From DASXSB01 sp036506275 (lineage in GTDB: Bacteria; Methylomirabilota; Methylomirabilia; Rokubacteriales; CSP1-6): a stretch of DNA of 64,000 nt. The notes under the pieces were generated by a model that saw only the letters and a program-made list of their open reading frames with translations, did no database searches and was not told the origin of the DNA. Below, piece by piece: positions 41,898 to 51,399 of this stretch; positions within the stretch are counted from its first letter, which is position 1; each line of letters begins with the position of its first letter. The stretch is taken from contig DASXSB010000055.1 of assembly GCA_036506275.1 (NCBI GenBank), positions 54,799 to 118,798 of the forward strand, written 5' to 3'. A program made the position numbers and the translations under genes.

Positions 41898-44205
41898 GTC
41901 GGCGCGCGAGGTCCGTGACGGCGGCGCTGAGGTTGAGAGGATCGACGGGCTTCGTGAGATAGAGGTCGAACCCCGCCTCGAACACCCGCATCGGCGTTTC
42001 CGCCGTCCCGAACGCCGTCACCGCGATGGCGGGTAGCTTCCCGCCTTTGTCTCCCAACGCGGTGCGCAGCGCGCGGAGGAGCATGTAGCCGTCGGCGCCG
42101 GGCATCGCGATGTCGCTGACGAGCACGTGCGGCCGCCAGGTGGTGACGATCTCGTAGGCGCCGAACGCGGACGTGGCCGCCCTCACCTCCGCGCCTTCGC
42201 TCCGGAGCATCACCGCGCACACTTCGAGGGCGCTCGGATCGTCGTCCACCACGAGCACGCGCACGCCGTGCAACGCACGACGATCGACGTCGAGGGCCGC
42301 CTCGACCATGGGGGCCGTGTCCGGGGTCGCCGTCGTTCGCGCCCGGGGGAGCTTGACGGTGAAGGTGGCGCCCCGCCCCTTGCCGGGACTCGCGGCGTGG
42401 ACCTGACCGCCGTGCAGCTCCACGAGATGGCGGACGAGCGCGAGGCCGAGGCCGAGACCGCCGTGAGCGCGGACGCTCGAGCTGTCCTCCTGGCGGAAGC
42501 GCTCGAAGACGTGGGGCAGCAGGTCGGCACTGATGCCTTCGCCGGTATCGGCGACCACGATCTCCACGTCCGGCCCCGCGCGCCGGAGGCTCACGGTCAC
42601 GCGGCCTCCCGTCGGCGTGAACTTCACGGCGTTCATGACCAGGTTCCACACGACCTGCTGGAGCCGATCGGGCGCGCCCACGATCGTTCCCACGGTGCCG
42701 TCGAGCGCGGTGACGATCTCGATGTCCTTGGCGGCAGCGGCGGGGCGCACGGCGTCGAGAGCGGCCTCGATCACGTCGATCGGGTGGATGCGCTGGAGGT
42801 CGAGCCGCATGCGACCCGTCACGATGCGGGAGAGATCGAGGAGATCGTCGACCAGCCGAGCCTGCGCGGAGGCTCCCCGCACGATGGCGTCGACGGCGCG
42901 GGCCTGGGTGGCGGCGTCCATGGCGGTGCTCTGGAGCATGCGCGCCCAGCCGAAGATCGAGTTCAGCGGCGTGCGCAGCTCGTGAGAGACCATGGCGAGG
43001 AACTCGTCCTTGGTGCGGTTGAGCGCTTCCGCCTCCGCCCGCGCCTCTTGCTCGCGGGCAAGGAGCTGTTCGCGCTCCTTCTCGAAACGCCGGCGCTCCG
43101 TCACGTCGCGCGCGATCTTCGAGACGCCGATGATGCGCCCCCGAGAGTCGATGATGGGCGACACCGTGAGGGACATATCGAGGAGCCGGCCGTCTTTCGT
43201 CACTCGCACCGTCTCGAAATGCTCGACGCGCTCGCCCCGGCGGATGCGGGCGAGGACGTCCTCTTCTTCGGCGCGCCGGTCTTCCGGAACGATGAGCGTG
43301 ATGTGCCGGCCCTCGGCCTCGCCCGCCGTCCATCCGAAGGTCCGCTCCGCGGCGGCGTTCCACGACGTGATGACGCCTTCGAGCGTCTTGCCGACGATGA
43401 CGTCCTCGGCGGAGTCGACGATGGCGGCGAGCCGGCCCCGCACCATGTCACCGCGCATGCGTTCGGTGACGTCACGGGCGATCTTGGAAGCACCCACGAT
43501 GCGGCCGGCGGAGTCCCGCACGGGGGACACGGTGAGGGAGATGTTCAGGAGCCGGCCGTCCTTGGCGACGCGGACGGTTTCGAAGTGATCGAGGACCTCG
43601 CCGCGCATGATGCGCGCGAGCACGTCGTTCTCCTCGGCGTGCCGCTCCTTGGGAATGATGAACGTGATGTGGCGGCCGACCGCCTCCGCGGCCGTCCAGC
43701 CAAAGATCCGCTCCGCGCCCGCGTTCCACGACGTGACGACGCCGTCGAGCGTCTTGCTCACGATCGCGTCGTCGGAGGAGTCGACGATGGCGGCCAGCCG
43801 CGCCGCCGCGAGCTCGTCCCCCCGGCGCCGCTCGCTCTCCTCGCCGCGATCGGTGACGTCGGCGAGGAGGCCCAGCGCGCCCACGGGGGCACCGGCGGCA
43901 TCACGGAGGGGCGCCAGCGACAACTCGACGTCCAGTACGGTGCCGTCCCGACGTCGCCGTCGCGTCAGGAGCCGGGTCAGCGCGCTGCCGGCGAGCACGG
44001 TCCGCCGGAGGATCGCCGCTTGCTCGCGGAGCTCGTCGGGAACCGTGGGCAACGGATGTCCGATGATCTCGTCTCGGCGCCACCCGAAGAGCTGCTCGGC
44101 GGCGGGACTCCAGAACACGACGCGACCGTCCCGATCGACGGCGACGACCGCGAGCCGCATTTCGGTGAGGAGCGCCTGGAGGTCGCCGAGATGACCGTCC
44201 GGCAT
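41890..44205 (-). CDS. Hybrid sensor histidine kinase with three PAS domains
   Basis: A 771-residue cytoplasmic hybrid kinase. Three PAS domains occupy about 8-118, 136-251 and 258-372; the last two are near-copies (for example LDHFETVRVAKDGRLL and VEHFETVRVTKDGRLL). HisKA holds His408 (SHELRTPLN). The ATPase boxes are NLVMNAVKF (N), DTGEGIS (G1) and GGLGLGLALV (G2). A receiver domain ends the protein (VLVVDDDPSA, VLVSDIAMPG, LTKPVDP). There is no membrane segment, so it senses an internal signal such as redox or a ligand. It starts four bases after the SARP regulator stop and probably acts with it. Confidence 0.93.
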   Translation of the reverse strand: MPDGHLGDLQALLTEMRLAVVAVDRDGRVVFWSPAAEQLFGWRRDEIIGHPLPTVPDELREQAAILRRTVLAGSALTRLLTRRRRRDGTVLDVELSLAPLRDAAGAPVGALGLLADVTDRGEESERRRGDELAAARLAAIVDSSDDAIVSKTLDGVVTSWNAGAERIFGWTAAEAVGRHITFIIPKERHAEENDVLARIMRGEVLDHFETVRVAKDGRLLNISLTVSPVRDSAGRIVGASKIARDVTERMRGDMVRGRLAAIVDSAEDVIVGKTLEGVITSWNAAAERTFGWTAGEAEGRHITLIVPEDRRAEEEDVLARIRRGERVEHFETVRVTKDGRLLDMSLTVSPIIDSRGRIIGVSKIARDVTERRRFEKEREQLLAREQEARAEAEALNRTKDEFLAMVSHELRTPLNSIFGWARMLQSTAMDAATQARAVDAIVRGASAQARLVDDLLDLSRIVTGRMRLDLQRIHPIDVIEAALDAVRPAAAAKDIEIVTALDGTVGTIVGAPDRLQQVVWNLVMNAVKFTPTGGRVTVSLRRAGPDVEIVVADTGEGISADLLPHVFERFRQEDSSSVRAHGGLGLGLALVRHLVELHGGQVHAASPGKGRGATFTVKLPRARTTATPDTAPMVEAALDVDRRALHGVRVLVVDDDPSALEVCAVMLRSEGAEVRAATSAFGAYEIVTTWRPHVLVSDIAMPGADGYMLLRALRTALGDKGGKLPAIAVTAFGTAETPMRVFEAGFDLYLTKPVDPLNLSAAVTDLARRPT

Positions 44206-44209
44206 GTCG

Positions 44210-47200
44210 TCAAAATATCACAGCCGCCTCCGCGTCCCGGGCGCGGCGCTCCCACAGTGGAACGTCGAGCGCGGCGAAGCGCTCACGCGCGGCCCCCAGC
44301 GCCGTCCGGGCATCGTGGAGCCGGCCGCCCGCGCGGAGTACGTCGCCGAGGTCCACCCGCGTGCGCGCCTCCTCGAAGCGCCCGTCGAGGCCGGCGAAGC
44401 CCTGGAGCGCGGCCACGACGTGGGCTTCCGCCGCGCTCACGTCGCCCACGTACAGAGCGACGCGGCCGAGCGTGCGTTCGGACCACGCGCAGCCCCAGGC
44501 GTAATCGACCTCGGTGTTGAACGCGAGCGCGCGGCTCGCCGTCGCCCGCGCCTGGTCGGCATCGCCGGCAAGCAGGAGCGCATCCGCGAAGAAGGGTAGG
44601 AAGCGCGCCTCGGCGGCGGTGTTCCGCGATCGGTGAAAGACGTCCATCGCCTCCGAGAGGACGGCCACCGCCTGCACGGCATCGCCGCCCTCGGTGTAGG
44701 CGTAGCCCATGATGGCGCCCGTGGCCCCCCGGATCAGCGGATCTCCGCTGCGCTCGAGGGCGCGCCGGCAGTGGCGAAGGCCGTCTTCCCACTCGCCGCG
44801 GGCGGTGCAGATCAGCCCCATCAACGAGCCGAGACTCCGAAGGCGCGGCTCTCGCAACTGTTCTCCGATGATCTCCGGCTGGGCGGCGGCCGAGAGGGCG
44901 GGACCGAGCTCACCGAGATAGTAGAGGTGACGCGCCAGCGTGTAGTACGCCCAGCCGCGATAGTGTGTCTCCCCTGCCCTTTCCAGGAGCTCGATCGCCT
45001 GCCGGGCGTAGCGCGCGCCCTCCGTGAACGATCGGCCCATCATGTGCACCCGGAGCGCGTGCAGGTAGTAGCCCATGCCGATGATTTTTCGGTCGTCGCA
45101 CCGCGCGCCTTCCTGGATCGCCCGCTCCGTCAGCTCCTCGGCGCGCGACAGATTGCCGACGTGCACGCACGCCGTGCCGAGACGGAAGTAGTAGGGGCCG
45201 GAGAGCTCGGGGGCGTCGAGCGCCTTCACGTCGGCCTCGTGGGGGCCCACCAGGTCGAGGATCTCCTGATAGCGTGTCTGGATCGCGAGCACGAACCCCT
45301 TGTGCAGGAGCAGCTCGAGGCGTGCGCGCGTGCGTCTAGCTTCCGGCAGCTCGGGGACGAGCGCGAGGGCTTGATCGAGCGCGCGCAACGCGTCGCCGAG
45401 GGCGTGGCGGCGCCGCGCCGCCTCCGCGAAGCGCGTGAGGTGCGTGACCGCTTTGTCGGCGACGCGGGCCTGGGTGAAGTGGTGGGCGAGGCGATCGTCG
45501 AGGTCGACGGCGCCGGCCGCGTGCGCCGCTTCCATCGCTTCGCCGATGGCGCGGTGGAGCATCCGTCGCCGGGCCGGGAGCAAGCCGTCGTACGCGACGT
45601 GGCGGATGCTTTCGTGCGCGAAGACGAACTCGTCGCCCGCGCACTGGAGGACGCGTCGGCGGACGAGCCGCTCCAGCGCTTCCGCCGTCTCGCGGCTGCT
45701 CGTGGCGGCGGCCCGCGCGAGGAGCTCGAAGCTCGCGGGCTCGGCGACGACGGCGGCGACCGACATCACGTGACGCGCGGGCTCGTCGAGCCGCGTGAGG
45801 CGCGCCGCGATCAGCTCGCGCACGCGACGCGGCACCAGTCGCGCCACGGCGTCGTCGGCGCCGTCGTGCTCGAGGATTTCGCGGATGGTCTCCACGATGA
45901 TGAGCGGGTTGCCTCGGCTTGCCTGCCACGCCCTGTCCGACCGCGCCGCCAGACGCTCGCGGGCGCCGCCGAGGTCGCCGAACGCGCCCACGAGCTCGTG
46001 GGTCTCGGCCTCGGACAGCGCGTCCAGCGTGAGCCATCGCACCGCCGTATCGCGCCGCAGCTCGTCGAGGAGGCGACGGAGACCGGGAGCATCCTCGAGA
46101 TCTTCCTCGCGCAACGTCACGATCACCAGCATCCGGCTCTTCGCGAGCCGGCGCGCCGCGAACGCGAGGAACCGGAGGGTCATGTCGTCCGCCCAGTGAA
46201 TGTCCTCGACGGCGAGCGCGAGCGGACGGGAGACGGCCGCGCGGCGGCACAGCTCGAGGAGCGCCTCGAACAGCCATGCGTGCGTCTCGTTGCCCGCCGA
46301 GATCGCGGGCGGCGCTTCGCCCAGCTCCGGGAAGAGCCGGCGAAGCTCGGTGACCGCCGCCGCCGAGAGCCCGGAGCGGATCTCCGTGTCGTCGAGGAGG
46401 GCGCCATCACGCACCGCCTCCACGAGAGGTCGAAACGGAAGGACCTGCTCGCTCTGGTGGCAGTGCCCGAGGAGCACCCTGACTCCGCGATACCGGGCCA
46501 GCGTCGGAAGCTCGGCGAGCAGTCGGGTCTTGCCGATTCCCGCTTCGCCCGAGATCACGACGAGGCCGCCGTCTGCGGCCGCGGCACTCTCGAGAGCCTC
46601 GACGAGGGCTCGGACCTCGTCGGTACGGCCGATCAGGGGTACCTCCGCCACCGCCCCCGCGCGGGCCCGCCGGCTCCTGAGCGGTGAGCTCGCCACGGGG
46701 GCAGAAACGGGTTCGCTCTCACCCTGAAGCAACGTGAGGTAAACCTCCGTCGTCTCACGCTCGGGTTCGATGTGCAGCTCCCGCCTCAGGACGTCCACGC
46801 AGACCTGGTACTGCCGGAGCGCCGCCGCCCGCCGGCCCAGGCGCGCGTAGAGGCGCATCAGCGCCCGGTGCACCGGCTCCTGGGCGGCGTCGAGTCTCAA
46901 CAGCCGTACGCCCGTTTGCACCGCCGCCTCGTCATCGCCGGCCCGGAGCTGGCTGCCGAAGAGCCGCGCCAGGCTGTCGACGGCCAGCTCGTATATTCGC
47001 TCCCGCTCGCCGCGCAGCCACTCGTCGAAGCCCTGGGAGCCGGCCGCGATCCCTTCCAGCAATTCGCCACGATAGAGGCTCGCGGCTCTCTCCAGCGCAG
47101 ATACGCTTCCGTCGCTCACAAGACGCTCAAACTCGACCGCGTCCACGCTCACCGCGTCCCGCCGGATCTTCACGGCGTCACCGGCCGCATCGAGGATGCC

Positions 47201-47506
47201 GCCCTCGGCACCGGCCAGCGCGCCCCGGATCAGATAGAGGGCGCGACGCAGGCTCTGTCCGGCCAGGCGGTCTTCGCACTCGCCCCACAGGAGCGTCATG
47301 AGCTTCTGGCGGGTGTGCGGCTCCCCGGCGCGGATCGCGAGATAGGCGAGGAGCGCCTGCGCCTTGCGGGAGCGCAGGGTCACCGGCCGATCGGGCGCGA
47401 GCCGGGCTCCCCACCCTCCCAGCAGCGACAGCTCGAGGCGGCCGTCGCCCTTGCCGCCGTGCGACTCCACGGTCGAGGACTCCGGGCCGGAACGCCGACT
47501 CCTCAC
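44210..47506 (-). CDS. SARP/BTAD-AAA-TPR transcriptional regulator
   Basis: A 1098-residue regulator. Residues about 22-105 form an OmpR-like winged helix (LRSRKAQALLAYLAI, ALYLIRGALAG), and about 118-262 a bacterial transcriptional activator (BTAD) domain of TPR-like helices, as in SARP proteins. A STAND/AAA ATPase follows, with GEAGIGKT at 320-327 and LAVEDIHWAD as Walker B, then a long TPR region. It would activate target genes when ATP and ligand or partner are bound. Its C-terminal repeats resemble those of the cyclase at 14863, suggesting shared evolution. It is divergent from the PEP-CTERM gene and is coupled to the kinase gene downstream. Confidence 0.88.
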   Translation of the reverse strand: MRSRRSGPESSTVESHGGKGDGRLELSLLGGWGARLAPDRPVTLRSRKAQALLAYLAIRAGEPHTRQKLMTLLWGECEDRLAGQSLRRALYLIRGALAGAEGGILDAAGDAVKIRRDAVSVDAVEFERLVSDGSVSALERAASLYRGELLEGIAAGSQGFDEWLRGERERIYELAVDSLARLFGSQLRAGDDEAAVQTGVRLLRLDAAQEPVHRALMRLYARLGRRAAALRQYQVCVDVLRRELHIEPERETTEVYLTLLQGESEPVSAPVASSPLRSRRARAGAVAEVPLIGRTDEVRALVEALESAAAADGGLVVISGEAGIGKTRLLAELPTLARYRGVRVLLGHCHQSEQVLPFRPLVEAVRDGALLDDTEIRSGLSAAAVTELRRLFPELGEAPPAISAGNETHAWLFEALLELCRRAAVSRPLALAVEDIHWADDMTLRFLAFAARRLAKSRMLVIVTLREEDLEDAPGLRRLLDELRRDTAVRWLTLDALSEAETHELVGAFGDLGGARERLAARSDRAWQASRGNPLIIVETIREILEHDGADDAVARLVPRRVRELIAARLTRLDEPARHVMSVAAVVAEPASFELLARAAATSSRETAEALERLVRRRVLQCAGDEFVFAHESIRHVAYDGLLPARRRMLHRAIGEAMEAAHAAGAVDLDDRLAHHFTQARVADKAVTHLTRFAEAARRRHALGDALRALDQALALVPELPEARRTRARLELLLHKGFVLAIQTRYQEILDLVGPHEADVKALDAPELSGPYYFRLGTACVHVGNLSRAEELTERAIQEGARCDDRKIIGMGYYLHALRVHMMGRSFTEGARYARQAIELLERAGETHYRGWAYYTLARHLYYLGELGPALSAAAQPEIIGEQLREPRLRSLGSLMGLICTARGEWEDGLRHCRRALERSGDPLIRGATGAIMGYAYTEGGDAVQAVAVLSEAMDVFHRSRNTAAEARFLPFFADALLLAGDADQARATASRALAFNTEVDYAWGCAWSERTLGRVALYVGDVSAAEAHVVAALQGFAGLDGRFEEARTRVDLGDVLRAGGRLHDARTALGAARERFAALDVPLWERRARDAEAAVIF

Positions 47507-47641
47507 GACGACCTGGTTTCCGTCATGGCGCTGGGAATCACGAGGCGATCACGGCCGCGTGACATCGTGCGTGACGTCAAGCTTCCGCGAGCCGGTGCGA
47601 ACAGAGAATGCGCCTCGTCATCGGGGCGCCGGAGGTGTGCC

Positions 47642-48526
47642 ATGAGAATCAGCGTGTACGGTGTGATCATCGTCCTCGTCCTCGTGGCGGGCGCCCGCGC
47701 GGCGTCCGCCGTTCCCCTTCCCGCCATCACGAGACTCGTCTCCTCGAACGGGGTGAACGACGCGCACTCCCAGACGGACGTGCTGGGGCCGGCGGAGGCG
47801 AGCAGCAACGGCACGTCCGTCTCCTTCGCCCCGCCCGCGACCATCGTGGGCACCGGACACGCCATCACCTCCGGCTTCTTCTCGACGTTCGTGATCTCGC
47901 CGGCTCTCCTTTCCAACCTCGGCCAGGCGCACGTCGAGGCGCGAGCGGACAACTTCGGCAGCGTGGGCGTGCCCGCCGTCAACACCGCCTCCGACTTCCG
48001 CTACTTCGTGGAGGTCATCGGTCCGGCGCGGCCGTCGGTGCCGGTGGACGTCGGCTGGCACGTCCAGTCCAGCAACAACGTCGCGAGCGCCCCGACGTTC
48101 GCGTCCATCCTCGTCGCGCAACCGACGTCCGCCGACCTCAACGCCGGCCAGATCATCCGGTTCTCCGAGCAGGCCGACCACGCCGATCGCAGCGGGGTGA
48201 CACGCGTGGACGTGAGGATGGACGGCTCCCTCGCGAACCAGCTCAGCATCGAGCTCATCGCCAGCTGCTCGACGGGCACGGGCGCCCTCGTCGCCTTCAA
48301 CTTCTGCTCGGCGACCGCGGACCCGACCTTCTCGATCCCGGCCGAATTCGCGGACCAGTATCGGCTCGATTTCAGCCCCAACCTCGCCCCCACCATCGCG
48401 CCGCCGCCTCCGGCCGCCGTCCCCGAGCCTGCCACCGCCTCCCTGCTTCTCACCGGCGGTCTCGCGGTGGCGGCGTCGAAACTGGCAGCGCGCGTCCGCC
48501 GGAGCGCGCGGAGATCGGGCGCCTGA
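47642..48526 (+). CDS. PEP-CTERM anchored exported protein
   Basis: A 294-residue exported protein with an N-terminal signal (VYGVIIVLVLVAGARAASA) and a C-terminal sorting signal: VPEPATASLLLTGGL, a short helix and RVRRSARR. PEP-CTERM proteins are cut and anchored by exosortase/EpsH systems linked to extracellular polysaccharide. The mature part is beta-rich and looks like a surface domain, with two Cys in SCSTGTG and FCSAT. GGAGG lies just before ATG 47642. The frame is open far upstream only as a shadow. No exosortase is in the window. The gene is divergent from the SARP regulator. Confidence 0.83.
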   Translation: MRISVYGVIIVLVLVAGARAASAVPLPAITRLVSSNGVNDAHSQTDVLGPAEASSNGTSVSFAPPATIVGTGHAITSGFFSTFVISPALLSNLGQAHVEARADNFGSVGVPAVNTASDFRYFVEVIGPARPSVPVDVGWHVQSSNNVASAPTFASILVAQPTSADLNAGQIIRFSEQADHADRSGVTRVDVRMDGSLANQLSIELIASCSTGTGALVAFNFCSATADPTFSIPAEFADQYRLDFSPNLAPTIAPPPPAAVPEPATASLLLTGGLAVAASKLAARVRRSARRSGA

Positions 48527-48558
48527 GCCGCCATGCCTTACCCGGAACGAGGCCCAAC

Positions 48559-49604
48559 ATGATAGCTTTATTCACGGTGCCGGGGTCCGGATCAGTCGCG
48601 CGCGTGTCTCGCTGCGGACGTAGCCGCCCGCCAGTGGCGGCGCTCGCGATCCTACTCGTCTTCGGGCTCTTCCTCACGCCGCGTGGCGCGGAAGCCCAGC
48701 CCGCCGACGGGTGTATCGCGTCGGCTACTTGAACCCCGGCGGATCCACCCTGGCGCCGATCCGACTCGATCCGCTGCGGCACGGCCTCCGGGACCTCGGC
48801 TACATCGAGGGACGCAACCTCGTCATCGAAGCGCGCTGGGGCGAAGGGCAGCTCGATCGCCTGCCTGCTCTGGCCGCCGAGCTCGTAAACGCCAAGGTCG
48901 ACGTCATCGTCACCGCGGCGGCACCGGCGGCGCGCGCCGCGCGTGACGCCACGAAAACCGTCCCCATCGTCATGGTCGACCCCGGGGACCCGGTGGGCGC
49001 GGGGCTGGTCGCGAGCCTCGCCAAGCCCGGCGGTAACATCACCGGACTGAGCTCCGCCACCCCCGACGTCGTCGGCAAGCAGGTGCAGGTGCTGAAAGAG
49101 GCGATTCCGAGCCTCGCGAATCTGGCGTTCGTGTCCAACGCGGCCGTCCCCGCGGGCGCCATCGCCCTCAAGGAAGTGGAGACGGCGGCGCGATCGATCG
49201 GAGCGCGCGTGCACGTCGTCGGTGTCCGCGATCCCGGCGAGTTCGAGTCGGTGGCGGGCATCGTGAAGGACCACACCGCCCTCGTCGTGTTCCCCGATCC
49301 CCTCACGTTCACCCACCGGCGACGACTCATGGAGCTGGCCCTCCAGCATCGCTTCCCGGTCGTGTCTGGCAGCAGGGAGTTCGTGGAGGCGGGCGGGCTC
49401 ATCGCGTACGGACCGAGCTTCGCCGACATGTTTCGTCGCGCCGCCGGCTACGTCGTCAAGATCCTGCGCGGCACGAAGGCGGCCGACCTTCCCGTCGAGC
49501 AGCCCACGACGTTCGAGCTCGTCATCAACATGAAGACGGCGAGGGCGCTCGGCGTGACGATTCCGCCCTCGATGCTGGCGCGTGCCGATCAGGTGATCGA
49601 ATGA
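48559..49604 (+). pseudogene. Frameshifted ABC substrate-binding protein (PF04392 type)
   Basis: The mature protein reads in one frame from about 48711 (RVYRVGYLNPGGSTLAP, FRHGLRDLGYIEGRNL-like, DPVGAGLVASLAKPGG, and the diagnostic VEQPTTFELVINMKTAR end). Its signal peptide (VAALAILLVFGLFLTPRGAEA then QPADG) lies in another frame starting at ATG 48559. The two frames meet at GACGGGTGTATC near 48705-48711: one more G would give ...PADGVYRVGY, the usual junction in this family. A single-base loss in a G run, or a sequencing error, therefore breaks the gene. If the reading is correct the 298-residue mature part would only be made from an internal GTG. Confidence 0.78.
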
Positions 49605-49653
49605 CCTAGCGCGGCCGCGCCGGCGGCGGCATCGCCGCGTGTATCATGAGCGC

Positions 49654-51369
49654 GTGAAGAATTTCGAGATCGCGCGGCAGTTCTATGACCTCGCCACCCT
49701 GCTCGAAGTGCAGAACGAGAGCGTGTTCCGCGTGCGCGCCTATCAGCGCGGCGCCCAGACGCTGGAGTCGCTCGCGGAGGACGTCGCCGCCGTCGCCGCC
49801 CGTGGCGGGCTGCGCGCGCTGCCCAACATCGGCAAGGACCTCGCCGCCAAGATCGAGGAGTTTCTCGCCACGGGACGGATCGCGTACCTGGAGGAGCTGC
49901 GGGGCGGCCTGCCGCCCCAGTTCGCGGAGCTCCTCGACGTGCGCGGGCTCGGACCGAAGACGGCGAAGGCTCTCTACGAGCAGCTCGGCGTCGATTCCGT
50001 GGATCGCCTGGAGGCGCTGTGCCGCTCCGGCGAGATCATCGGCAAGGCCGGCATCCGCGCCAAGACGTGCGAGAGTCTCCTGAAATCCATCGCGCTCTGG
50101 AAGGCCGGCCGCGCCCGCACGCCCTACGCGCGCGCGCGCGCCATCGCCGACAAGATCGTCACCACGCTCGTCGCCCACGGCGGCGTGACCCGCATCGAGG
50201 TGGCGGGCTCGCTGCGCCGCCGCCGCGAGACCGTGAAGGACATCGACCTCCTCGTGACCTCCACCGAGCCCGCGCGGGTTCTGGGAACGCTCGTGAGCCT
50301 GCCCTCCGTGACCGAGGTCATCGCGCGCGGCGACACCAAGGCGTCCGTCCGCCACCAGGAAGGTCTCCAGGTCGATCTCCGCGTGGTGGAGCCCGACGCC
50401 CTCGGTGCCGCCCTCCAGTACTTCACGGGCAGCAAGGAGCACAACGTCCGCGTGCGTGAGATGGCCGTGCGCCGCGGCCTCCGCCTCAGCGAGTACGGGG
50501 TGTTCGAGGAGCGCACGGGCAAGTCCATCGCCGGCCGCACGGAGGAGGAGGTGTACGCCGCGGTGGGACTGCCGTGGATCCCCCCCGAGCTGCGGGAAAA
50601 TTCCGGAGAGATCGAAGCGGCGCGCGAGGGGCGGCTTCCGGAGCTGGTGACGGTGGCCGCCATCCGCGGCGACCTCCACGCGCATACCGAGTGGTCGGAC
50701 GGCCATCACCCCATCGAGAAGCTGATCGCGGCGGCGGAGGCCCGCGGGTACGAGTACATCATCGTCTCCGACCACTCGAAATCGACTGCCATCGCCAACG
50801 GGCTCTCCGAGGACCAGCTCCGCCGGCAGATCCGGGCCATCCGCGACCTCCAGCCCCGCTTCCGCATCCGCATTCTCACCGGGTGCGAATGCGACATCCT
50901 CGCCGACGGCAGCCTCGACTTTTCGGACGAGCTGCTCGAGGAGTTGGACGTGGTGGTGGCCGCCGTGCACTCGCGCTTCAAGCAGGGCCGCGACGAGATG
51001 ACCGCGCGCATCGTGCGCGGCCTCAGCCATCCCGCCGTCGACATCCTCGCTCATCCTACCGGGCGCCGCCTCGGCACGCGCGAGCCCTACGACGTCGACA
51101 TGGAAGCGGTGCTGGCGACGGCGAAGGCGCACGGCAAGGCGGTCGAGATCAACTCCTCCCCCGAGCGAATGGATCTCAGCGACGTTCACGCTCGGCGGGC
51201 GGCGGCCCTCGGCGTGCCCATCGCCATCGACACCGACACCCACTATCTCTCCGAGCTCGAGAACATCCATCTCGGCATCGGGATCGCGCGCCGGGCGTGG
51301 ATCGGGCCGGGCCAGGTCTTGAACGCGCGCCCGCTCGACGAGCTTCTCGCGTGGACGCGGCGGGCATGA
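49654..51369 (+). CDS. polX: DNA polymerase/3'-5' exonuclease PolX
   Basis: A 571-residue family X polymerase joined to a PHP phosphoesterase domain. The polymerase half has helix-hairpin-helix motifs (LPNIGKDLAAKIEEFL, LLDVRGLGPKTAKALY) and the catalytic acids in GSLRRRRETVKDIDLLV and VDLRVVE. The PHP half has DLHAHTEWSDGHH, VSDHSKS, GCECDILADG and AVHSRFKQ with a later AHPTGRR, which bind the metals of the exonuclease. It fills DNA gaps in base excision repair. GTG 49654 (VKNFEIARQF) fits family starts better than the upstream GTG 49639. Confidence 0.92.
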   Translation: MKNFEIARQFYDLATLLEVQNESVFRVRAYQRGAQTLESLAEDVAAVAARGGLRALPNIGKDLAAKIEEFLATGRIAYLEELRGGLPPQFAELLDVRGLGPKTAKALYEQLGVDSVDRLEALCRSGEIIGKAGIRAKTCESLLKSIALWKAGRARTPYARARAIADKIVTTLVAHGGVTRIEVAGSLRRRRETVKDIDLLVTSTEPARVLGTLVSLPSVTEVIARGDTKASVRHQEGLQVDLRVVEPDALGAALQYFTGSKEHNVRVREMAVRRGLRLSEYGVFEERTGKSIAGRTEEEVYAAVGLPWIPPELRENSGEIEAAREGRLPELVTVAAIRGDLHAHTEWSDGHHPIEKLIAAAEARGYEYIIVSDHSKSTAIANGLSEDQLRRQIRAIRDLQPRFRIRILTGCECDILADGSLDFSDELLEELDVVVAAVHSRFKQGRDEMTARIVRGLSHPAVDILAHPTGRRLGTREPYDVDMEAVLATAKAHGKAVEINSSPERMDLSDVHARRAAALGVPIAIDTDTHYLSELENIHLGIGIARRAWIGPGQVLNARPLDELLAWTRRA

Positions 51370-51399
51370 GAGCGAGGACAGCGCGATGAGGGAAATGCC

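Noticed and set aside
42127..44520. A 797-residue plus-strand open frame opposite the hybrid kinase
   Set aside because: The kinase strand carries all HisKA, ATPase and receiver motifs; this frame is composition noise.
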